Shown here piece by piece: positions 37,401 to 46,594 of a stretch of 64,000 bases of DNA. The DNA comes from Panagrolaimus kolymaensis (taxonomy: Eukaryota; Nematoda; Chromadorea; Rhabditida; Panagrolaimidae). The stretch spans positions 8,308,001-8,372,000 of the forward strand of contig JAJQJQ010000003.1 in the NCBI GenBank assembly GCA_028622995.1, given 5' to 3'. Within the stretch, counting starts at the first letter, position 1. Each line of letters starts with the position of its first letter. The notes below the pieces were generated by a model. It was not told the DNA's origin. It ran no database searches and saw only the letters and a program-made list of their open reading frames with translations. The position numbers and the translations under genes are program-made.

Positions 37401-39920
37401 TTTGAATTACATTATTATATTGAAGTGAACCGGAACAAACTGGTCGAGTAAGCAGTAGTATCCAGCCAATTCACTATATTTTTACAAAACAACATGCAAG
37501 CAAAAAAACCTAATTTTTATTTCAATTTTATTTTCTATTTTGTTTTTCTAGACGTAAAATAAGGACTCAAAATTACTGACACTACATCTTCCTTTTTCCC
37601 TAATCACTCAAACACAAAAAAATCAAAACAAAAATTTTCAGAGGTTTCTTTATCAAAATTTTTAATCAAGATCATAATTTGTTTAAAAAAATAAAATAAC
37701 ACAAAAAGAATTTATTTTGGGTATAGTTAGGCTTAAGCGAACTGAATAATTTTGCAGTAAATTGATGAAATGAAAATGAAGCCTTCTTATTTTGCATAGT
37801 AAAAATTTCCCTGAATGCAAATTGCTCCCAAATGGATTAGTCTTTTGTAATCGCAAGCTTCATTTATATATTTTTTTGGCAATGATTGAGACTTTCAAAA
37901 CCCTTGAGGCAGCAAGCACTAAAGAAGAACTATTTTTTAAAAAAATTTGTTGAAAATTCAAATCCTTTTAAATCAGGCTTTTACAAATTTTAAAAATTAA
38001 ACACATTTTAAAAATAAAAATTTGGATGTTGAAATGATTCACAAAATTTATGTTTTCTTTATTATCCTTAATCGGCTGCTATCAATGTGTATTTTGATTA
38101 TTTGCAGTTGTGATTTTTTATTTTTTTTATGATTGTCTTCTTCCTGAGTAATCTTTTTGTTAGCTTCTCTTTTGGATTGCCGAAAAGGACATTGCATTTT
38201 TTCCCATATATTTTTTTATTCTGATGGCACTCGCCGACGAAAAAACCTTTATTTTTTTCATGGGAATAAAAAAAAAGATGGATCAAGTTACCCCATTTAT
38301 TTTCTCTATGCCGCCTGCTTGAAATGCATGCAATTTTCATTAAAAGTACGTATGTACACATACGTTTACGTATTCGAATGGATCGTTTTCTTTGCATTTT
38401 TTTGGTTGAGTTGAAAAAAATTGATGATGTAAGAAAACAATCCGATATGATGAACCAAGGAAAGAAGGAAAAGGAAGCTTAATATTTTTTCTGTTTAATG
38501 ATAGAAGCCGAAAAAAAAAATAGTGTGAGAGAAACTTTTTATTTGGATGATTTTTAAAAATTTAAATTGAAAAAAAACTTCCTCATTTTTTCTTTATTCT
38601 CTATTTATTTATTTTCTTAAAATGTTATCTTTTTGATTTAAAATATTTTGAAAGATTGCATGGATTATCACTCAGCAAAAGAAGAAAAAGAAAAAAGGAA
38701 TTAGTGACATTGGCATACAAATCTTTCATTCATCTAAAATACGCCGCAAAAAAAGAAGAAGAAAAATGTTTCTTCCTTTTTTCGGACTTTCTCTTCTTCA
38801 CCTCCTTCTTTGGGTCCTTCGGGATTTATTTGTATGTATGCTTCTATCGTTTTCTATCGCTTCAAACGATCTATCAATTTTTTTAAGACGCTGCTCTTTT
38901 TCTTAGAGCCGACTATATTTTTTCCATATTCTTGGAAAAAAGATCAGAAGAGAAAAATAAAATAAAAATAAGACTCGTCATAGATAGATAACAAAAAGCA
39001 GGAGACGATGTCTTTTTTTAAAAATACTGTAAAAAAATGTTGATTTGATTGAATTGATTTGATAAAAAAAAAAGTAGGATGTGGTAGCAGAGTGTTGGCC
39101 TATTTCTGTGAAAAATAGAATTAAAAAAGCTTTGGCACCTTAAAACAAAAAATAAAGAATTCGATTTAAAAAAATCCACCAAAAAGCAAACGATGGCAAA
39201 AAAGCTTAATTTGAAATTTAAATTAAATAACAGCTACAACACAAAAAAATTTCAGCATGTAAAAGAAAGGAAGAACAAATTATTCCAACCGCACAACAAC
39301 CATCAACACCAAAAAAGCCTCGTTTAGTTTTTACGGATATTCAGCGTCGAACTCTTCAAGTTAGTTTACACATTTAAAAAACTTTTTTACCATCAAAAAC
39401 ACAAAGTTTTTAGGCGATTTTTAAAGAAACTAAACGACCAAGTCGCGAAATGCAATTAATGATTTCTCAACAACTTGGACTCGATCCAACAACGGTAGCA
39501 AATTTTTTTATGAATGCTCGTCGGCGAGGGCACGATCGAGATCCATCGTTGAAAGATGATTTATTAAATGGATATTCAACGAATAACAATAATAATATTT
39601 CTTCATCTGGCTCAAATGGTTCCTTAACTGGGGCCACAACGCCTTCGAGTGAAATATCCATGAATGAAGCAGAATTTAATCAACAAAGTTTTTCGGATTT
39701 ACATGCCCAAGTTCAACAAGTTGTCCAGCAGGTTCAAGCTCAACAACTCGCTGAACAACAACAAAAGCATCTAAATCAAAATTCGGAAAAGCAGCAACAA
39801 CAACAATTAACTTTTGCAGCCCTTCAAAATGTTGCAGAATCTATTAAAGTTGAAGATTTTATTGTTGAAGCCGTGATTGGTGGTGGCGATTATGATCATC
39901 ATCTCCAAGAACATCTATGA
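34455..39920 (+). CDS. onecut: Onecut homeobox transcription factor (CUT + homeodomain, HNF6-like)
   Basis: Seven exons (34455-34572, 34629-35242, 35388-35639, 36216-36397, 36451-36590, 39256-39359, 39414-39920) join in phase to 638 residues. The long N-terminal half is rich in Ser, Asn, His and Gln and probably disordered. One CUT domain covers about residues 347-435 (ELNTRELAHRISSELKRYS, AIFAQRVLCRSQGTLSDLLR, PWSKLKSGRETFRRMAKWL). The homeodomain covers about 450-510 and carries the atypical recognition helix VANFFMNARRR, with Phe at 48 and Met at 50, the hallmark of Onecut proteins. The C-terminus is Gln-rich. The family binds DNA through both domains and acts in neuronal (photoreceptor) and endodermal differentiation. 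The CUT and homeodomain exons are split by a 2.7-kb intron. Confidence 0.95.
35640..36215 (+). other. Onecut intron 3, with a non-repetitive patch
   Basis: A 576-nt intron. Bases 35710-35880 are balanced in composition, unlike the surrounding A/T runs, and have no open frame in phase with the flanking exons. They could be a regulatory element. This is a compositional observation only. Confidence 0.3.
36591..39255 (+). other. Onecut intron 5 (2.7 kb) between CUT and homeodomain exons
   Basis: No exon was recognised. A balanced stretch near 37720-37880 contains the POU octamer ATGCAAAT at 37815-37822 and could be an enhancer. The remainder consists of purine- or pyrimidine-rich runs with spurious open frames. 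Confidence 0.35.
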
Positions 39921-41201
39921 ATTACGAATTATGTTATTAATCACTTAAAAAAATTGACTGAATTAATGCTCCTTAAAAATATATTAAAGTATTGCCTTTT
40001 TTGCTGCAAAAAAATATATTAGTTTCTAATTTTAATTTAAAGAAAAAAAGTAGTAAATCAAACCGGTGCCAAAAAATTATAATTATTTTTATTATTCTAT
40101 TTTTTTTAGTTTTTTTCTTAGTAATTTAAAGCCCTTTTCTCTTACTTTTATTTTTTGTTTAAAAAAGCGCGTGCTAGCCTATTTTTTCTATGCAAACATT
40201 GTTTTTTAAATTTTGATCACACAATCTCATGTTTTTTTTTTAAAATTACAATAACAGTGCCTCTAGCCCATCCTCATTCCTTCTCCTCTTTTTTTTTGTT
40301 ATCTTTACTTTAGTCATCAGAAATAGCGGCGCTAGAAAACTCTCATTTCTTTGATCTCATTTTTTTCTCGTTTTATTATATTTTTTTCTTCAAATCACAT
40401 TTTGCTCCAAGATTCTTTTTATTATTAATCATAGGCAATAATTTTTTTCTTGGCTAAAGTTTTTTTTACCTTTTTTAGCCTCAATTCCAGTGAAAATTGT
40501 GTATCTCTTAATTATTTTTCTTCTAAATTCTATGCAAATACATTTTCGTTATTTTTTCTTTTTTGTTAATTTAAATAATTTTGCTTAAAATTTCATTTTT
40601 AAAAGAATGTAGCGTAATTTTTATTTTATATTTTTTATAAACTTTTAGAAAATAATAAATTTAAATATATTCATTTTAAAATTTGCTCACAATGATTTAC
40701 ACCACAAAAAATGAGTTCCTAAAGACGACAAAAAATAAAATATAATAAAAAATAATGAATTTTTTCAGGCACAGATGCAAAAAGTTTTTAAAAAAACACC
40801 CGATTTTTCTTTATTCACGATGACCAAGCTTATCGTTAATTTTTTTTTTGATTGAAAGGATCATACATAATATTTGAGAGAAAGAAAAAATAAAACAAAA
40901 TGTCAAAAAAATAAATGATATACGACAAATATATATGAATGAATGAGAGTAAAAAAATAGATAGAAAAAACTATAAAAAATATCATTTTGTTTGACCTTT
41001 TTTGTTATTAAATTTTTTAAATGAAAATTTTTTTGTACAAAATTGGTTCTCGAAAAACAACGGAAAACTTGACAAAAAAAATTGAACCAAAGAAGTTTTT
41101 GGCATTCTCGATTACAAAAAAATTATTTATGAGATTCCTGACTGACACTTTCAATAAAAAGACTTTTGAATTTAGGCCTAAATTAATTTTTATTTGCTTT
41201 T
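39921..41201. other. Onecut 3' flank and former MKP3-like 3' flank
   Basis: AT-rich with several candidate poly-A signals. Before the transposon inserted, 41171-41201 adjoined the phosphatase stop codon. Read on the minus strand it begins AAAAAGCAAATAAAAATT and contains AATAAA about 10 nt after that stop. Confidence 0.6.
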
Positions 41202-41205
41202 TTAA
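41202..41205. repeat. Target site duplication TTAA (left)
   Basis: TTAA immediately outside the left terminus of the piggyBac element, matched by TTAA at 44753-44756. TTAA is the invariant target of piggyBac transposases. Confidence 0.95.
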
Positions 41206-41745
41206 CACTCGGACGGCGGATTGGTACAAACGGTGCAGATTGTAGCCCTGGATTTGGGGAATTTATTCCTCAGCGCAGATTTCAGAAATCGATGTTCTGG
41301 AAAAAGTTGTCCCAGCGCGAATGTTCAGAATGCATTTTTATCTTCTATAGCGGCATATAGCTATTTTTTTATTGACAAAAAATATAAATGTTTTTTGCAT
41401 TCATAAGCTGAGAATCTCTAGTTTATTATGTACTCAAAATATAATTAAAAATTTGAACTTAAAAAAATAATTTCCTTTATCAAACAATAATGGTCCCGAA
41501 ACGAAATTTTTTAACGTATGCAAATTTTTCTGGACATCTCGATCGAAGAATTTTTCATAGAGGCCATATTAATCACCAGAATCTCTAGTATTTTTGGGTA
41601 TATAATGTTCGTTGGGTAAGCAATCAAAAGTCCTCTATTTCATAGCAAAATGTATGCGGCATGCTTTTGCGATTATGGTAATTTATCGTTTTTTTCAAAA
41701 GTTTTTATTTATATTTTATTTTTATACATTGTAAAAACATTTTTT
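41206..41745 (+). repeat. Left terminal inverted repeat, 540 bp
   Basis: Reverse-complement identical to 44213-44752; no mismatch found by eye. It contains two inverted copies of the 12-mer AGAATCTCTAGT, at 41411-41422 and 41578-41589, 167 bp apart, which may be transposase-binding sites. Confidence 0.9.
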
Positions 41746-41986
41746 TCATTGCATTTTTATCATCTATTATTATTATTATTAATAAGGTCGAATCTTTTAC
41801 TGCGCCAAAGGTTATTCTTTTCTTCTTCAAAAAGGTTTTGAAGGCGCAATTGTTGTCATTCACACTTTTTTCAAAGGGCAATGAATTTTTTAGATTCAAA
41901 AAATTTTCTCAATTCATTTCCTTTTTTCATATTCATTCTTTATTCAGATTTTGCTTTGATTTTGCTTCGCATTTTTTATTTTAACT

Positions 41987-44200
41987 ATGACTGAAAAAAG
42001 AGGTTTTGATTCAAGTCGTCAAAGTGATGAAGAAGAAAACCCTTTTGAACCTTCTGCTTCTAGAATTCGTCCTGAATATGATAGCGAGGTATTTTTTTGT
42101 TTATTTTTTTTCTTTTGTTTTTGAAAACTTTTATTATGTAGAAAGATTTTGATACTTCTGATGATGAAGATTATGTTGAGGAACAAGAAGACGAAGAATT
42201 TATCGCTAATGAATTTAATGAGGAAGACAATCGTCGTTTTCTTCAAACAACAAACATTGTTCCAGCCCGAAAAAGAAACTATAATAATTCTTGGACTATT
42301 CAGCATCCTGAACAAGTGGAAAATGATTTTACTTTTGAAATTCCCGAATCATCAAGTACCTTTGCTTCAGAAAAGGACGCTTTTGATGCAATGATTTCTG
42401 ATGGGATAATTAATTTGTAAGCAATTTTTTAATTGAAATTTTTCACCTCCCTTGTTATCTTTAGAATTGTTCAAGGAACAAATTTCGGTTTACAAAAAAT
42501 TGCACGTAAATTCAAAAGAGAAAGTAAAAACACCCATGATGTAAAAAATACAAATCCAACAGAAATTCGTGCTCTTATTGGCTTGTGGTTGAAACTAGGA
42601 ATTATGAATTATAATAATTCTTCCGTTGATGAAATTTTTTCAACAAAAAAATCTTCTTCTCTTGGTAAGGGTATTCGCATTTTTTTTTGTAATAAATTAG
42701 AGTTTTCAGATGCCCACTTAGTTTTTTCGAAGGATAGATATAAATTTTTGATGAGATGCCTACGTTTTGACTTCAAACCCGACCGAAAGAAAAATGATGA
42801 TGGGAGTTATGAAGATAAATTTGTTCACCTCCGTGCTGTTTATGACATTTTCAATAGAAATCTCGAAGAATATTACAAACCAGGAGAGTATTTGACAGTC
42901 GATGAAACTTTGGTTCATTTCCGCGGAAGATGTAATTTTCGAATGTTTATCCCATCAAAAGCAGCAAAATATGGTATCAAGATTTTCAACATAGTCGACC
43001 CAAAAACAAAGTTTTTGTGTAAGAGCGAAGTTTATCTGGGTAAAAATAACCATGGAATTGATGGCCCTTTTGGAGAAGGAGTAAGTAAAAATTATTTCTT
43101 TCTAAATATAAAAAACAAATCTTTTAGATTGTTCTCAAATTAGCATCCAATTATTTATCCACTGGAAGAACAATTGTCACCGATAATTTTTTTACATCAC
43201 CTCAATTAGGAAATATTTTATGGAACTCTAAAACTCATCTCTTAGGGACAGTTCGCAAAAATCGTCATGGCATTCCAGATGATTTTGTAAGAGAAAAATC
43301 TGAAGTATGTTTACCTTACTTTTTATAAATTCATAAATAAACCATATTTTGTAGGTTTCGGATGTTAAATATGTCTTTCGAGAAAAAGAAACTTTACTTA
43401 GCTTCCAATCTAAAGCAACTAAACAAGTTTTTTTGTATTCAACGAAACATCATTCGATTCAAAAAGCCCGCAATGAAAAACCCCTTATTATTCACGAGTA
43501 CAATAAAATGAAATGTGGAGTTGATATGCATGATGAAATGGTTGTCAATTATTCTTTTTCTCCTCCAGTCAATCGGTGGCCTGTGCGAGTTTTCATGCAT
43601 ACCATTGATACTGCAGCTCTAAATGCATCAGTCCTTTTTAACAATAGTGCAAACCGCAGAGAGTTTTTGAACAACTTATCTGATCAACTTATGAAAGATC
43701 AAAAAGAAATCAAAGAATCTGGAAATTTCTGGTTGACAAAAAAATATGAAACTATTGAAGGATTACAAGAAGAGTAAATTATTATTTGATTTTGATTTAG
43801 AAATTAATTTTCTCGTTTTAGTATTCGACAAAAAGTTCTTGGACACCAAAAATCGACTCAAAATAGATGTAAAGTTTGTACAAAAATAGGTCGAGATTAT
43901 AACAATTGTGAAGTATGCAACGCCCCTATTTGTAATGAACATTTGATTACAATCTGTGTCAATTGCCATGGGAAATCTTCGGCGATGGAAAATGTTCAAC
44001 CAATTCCTCTTGATCAACGACAAACAAGAAGTTCAGCAAGGGATCTAAAAGGAGGAACTTGTAAATATTGTACAATCAAAAGTAATTATCACTGCCAACT
44101 TTGTCTTGGAGTAATTTGCTCTAAACATCAATCGAAAAAGAATCCAAAATTTTGTGAAGCTTGTTTTAATAATCCAGGTGTTATTTCGGGTAGATTGTAA
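41987..44200 (+). CDS. piggyBac transposase (DDE/DDD family), 655 residues
   Basis: Six exons (41987-42088, 42142-42416, 42465-43080, 43128-43304, 43355-43773, 43822-44200) join in phase with five introns of 47-53 nt. The N-terminus is acidic. The catalytic core has Asp272 in LTVDETLVHFRGR, Asp350 in IVTDNFFTS, and Asp447 and Asp450 in KCGVDMHDEM. These match the four catalytic aspartates known for piggyBac (268, 346, 447, 450 in T. ni). The C-terminus carries two Cys-rich segments (CKVCTKIGRDYNNCEVC... and CKYCTIKSNYHCQLC...) where one zinc-binding domain, which contacts the terminal repeats, is usual. The stop codon overlaps an AATAAA at 44199-44204. The enzyme cuts and pastes DNA at TTAA. 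It looks functional from sequence. Confidence 0.95.
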
Positions 44201-44204
44201 TAAA
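44199..44204 (+). terminator. Poly-A signal of the transposase gene, overlapping its stop codon
   Basis: TAATAAA: the stop TAA occupies 44198-44200 and AATAAA 44199-44204, just before the right terminal repeat begins at 44213. Confidence 0.5.
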
Positions 44205-44212
44205 TATAATTT

Positions 44213-44752
44213 AAAAAATGTTTTTACAATGTATAAAAATAAAATATAAATAAAAACTTTTGAAAAAAACGATAAATTACCATAATCGCAAAAGCATGCC
44301 GCATACATTTTGCTATGAAATAGAGGACTTTTGATTGCTTACCCAACGAACATTATATACCCAAAAATACTAGAGATTCTGGTGATTAATATGGCCTCTA
44401 TGAAAAATTCTTCGATCGAGATGTCCAGAAAAATTTGCATACGTTAAAAAATTTCGTTTCGGGACCATTATTGTTTGATAAAGGAAATTATTTTTTTAAG
44501 TTCAAATTTTTAATTATATTTTGAGTACATAATAAACTAGAGATTCTCAGCTTATGAATGCAAAAAACATTTATATTTTTTGTCAATAAAAAAATAGCTA
44601 TATGCCGCTATAGAAGATAAAAATGCATTCTGAACATTCGCGCTGGGACAACTTTTTCCAGAACATCGATTTCTGAAATCTGCGCTGAGGAATAAATTCC
44701 CCAAATCCAGGGCTACAATCTGCACCGTTTGTACCAATCCGCCGTCCGAGTG
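44213..44752 (-). repeat. Right terminal inverted repeat, 540 bp
   Basis: Exact inverse of 41206-41745. The 12-mer ACTAGAGATTCT occurs at 44369-44380 and 44536-44547. The decayed copy at 2021-2401 aligns to this repeat in the same orientation. Confidence 0.9.
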
Positions 44753-44756
44753 TTAA
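44753..44756. repeat. Target site duplication TTAA (right), containing the phosphatase stop codon
   Basis: On the minus strand this TTAA supplies the TAA (44753-44755) that ends the MKP3-like coding region. Confidence 0.95.
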
Positions 44757-46594
44757 GTTGATGAATATGAAGCTGAAGATAAACCCATTGAATTTGCTGA
44801 AGTCGTGGATGAAGGAGGCAATGAGCTTGTATTATTGCTGCCTCCAGTGGAATCAAATAAATTTCTTTCAAATTCACTTAATTGTCCCATAAAATGAAAA
44901 TTTGGAGCAATGGCGCCATTTTGTTTCCGCAAAAAATCAAATGCTTGATCCAATGTGCTGTGAGTGGCTTGCATCAAATATGCTAAACAAATGGTAACTG
45001 AACGTGAAATCCCTGCTAAACAATGAACCAATACAGCACATTTTTCTTCTCTTGCTCGTTCAATGAATGAAATAGCAGCTAAAAAAATATACATATGTAA
45101 ACACATTATAAATTTATTATTTTATGTTTTGTTTTATTTTGTTTTGTTATTTTTAGTTCCAAAAAAACATAACAAAATAATAATTTATTTTATTGCTTTT
45201 ATTTCGAAATCAAATTGTTTTGTAAATTTTGAAGGAAAAAAAAGTAAACAATGAAAGAAAAAAGTCCCCAAAACTTATTTTATTTATTTTATTTTTTTGA
45301 ATGAAAAAGAAAGAAAGAAATTGAAATTTTTCTCTTTTTTCTCACGCTTAAAAGCAAGCAACAACAGCTTGTTAGCTAGTTGCTTCTCTGAAGAAAAAGA
45401 TAAATTTGATTACACTAAACACTTACTTGGAAAATGTTCGATTAAATTATGCGAACAGGTATCATCCACAGCTATGCGTAAATAATTAAATTCAATATCA
45501 TCTTTAAAAAAGTTGGGTAAATTACTTGTTACGTTTATAACATATTTAATGTTATATCTAAAAAAAGGCGCCATTTTAAAATTGCATGAATAAATTAAAA
45601 GTTAAATTATTTTTTACCTTTTAAGTGTTTCTTTATTTTTAGCAATTTCAACATTTCCAAGATAAAGATATGGCAAAATTTGAACTGGAAATAAAGCGAT
45701 TGGTCGACGATGGCGATTTTCATCGCTGTCAATATTGGCGATGGCTTCAGAAGATGGGGCGGCGGCGGCAATAACATTATTGGTGGCAGCAATCTTTTTT
45801 CCAATGACATCACACATATTTAATATATTTAAATTTAATCCTTTCATAACATTTACTGTAACATTTTCTTCATTGCATAATTCGGGATTTAAATCAGCAA
45901 GAATTTTAACTTCCTCTAAAAAAACAAAAAACAATTAGACTTTAGACTTTCGGAAATCTGTGAACCATAAAAAAGTTCAAAAAACATTTTTAGAAACTGA
46001 AGATGACACCTTCTTTTTAATTTTTTTAAATGTATCACGTGAAAGCTTCAAAGTACAAAAAAAGGTTAAATTCGCCACCCCCGTGTTCCTTATTATAAGC
46101 CACAAAGGAATTTAAAAACTATGTACAAATAATTACTAACTTACCATTGAGGAATGCAACAGTAAATTGACGTCGAACTAATGTATTAAAAACTCTTCCA
46201 GCCAAAGAATTGGGTTGCATAGAATCGGGCACAATAATAACTTTACGTTCAGAATCACATAAAAGTGGTGAAATCGATGTGGGTGAAATGGTTCCATTAT
46301 TTAATCGTCGAAGGAGAACAGTTGGAAGAAATATTGGTTGGGCGCATCGAATAGTCTAAAAAAATATTTAAATATAAAACATTTGAACTTTTTAAAATAA
46401 TTTTTTTGGCTTACTGGAAGAGTTCCGGGTGGTCGACAATCGAGAACTATACAATCAAAAGATTCAGATAATAAAATATTTGCTAATTCTTCGGCATTAA
46501 TCGTTGTTAACTCAATTGAAGAATTATTTGATGTGCTTGCATGTTCGGGAGAAGTTGAAAAAGGTTGTTGATGTTGACCAAGTTCCATCATCAT
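44753..46594 (-). CDS. Mkp3: Dual-specificity MAP kinase phosphatase, MKP3/DUSP6-7-9 type
   Basis: Five minus-strand exons (46415-46594, 46145-46355, 45618-45915, 45427-45557, 44753-45078) join in phase to 381 residues, the length I recall for human DUSP6. The N-terminal rhodanese-like MAPK-binding domain has [13 protein letters not shown] and a kinase-interaction basic patch (VLLRRLNNG). The C-terminal phosphatase domain starts at [13 protein letters not shown]. It has the general acid Asp262 (IAVDDT), the catalytic loop [10 protein letters not shown] with Cys293 and Arg299, and PNFHFMGQL as in the MKP3 group. It should dephosphorylate ERK-type kinases in the cytoplasm. An acceptor directly before the ATG implies a 5' UTR intron. 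The piggyBac insertion coincides with the stop codon, so the protein is intact but the 3' UTR is replaced. Confidence 0.93.

Larger units (their letters stand above)
41206..44752 (+). mobile_element. Intact piggyBac-family DNA transposon, 3,547 bp
   Basis: The element is bounded by TTAA duplications and begins CACTCGGACGGCGGA; the right end is the exact inverse. It contains one spliced gene encoding a full-length transposase with no disabling change. The terminal inverted repeats are 540 bp each and, by base-by-base reading, identical. That is much longer than the short (tens of bp) terminal and subterminal repeats of the classical Trichoplusia ni element. Identical repeats and an intact gene indicate a recent insertion. 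It lies exactly at the end of the coding region of the phosphatase gene to its right. Confidence 0.95.

Noticed and set aside
41221..41406. 61-codon open frame present identically at both transposon ends (also 44552-44737), and a second mirrored frame at 41650 and 44308
   Set aside because: They are identical because they lie in the 540-bp inverted repeats. They lack splice context or homology and are not counted as genes.
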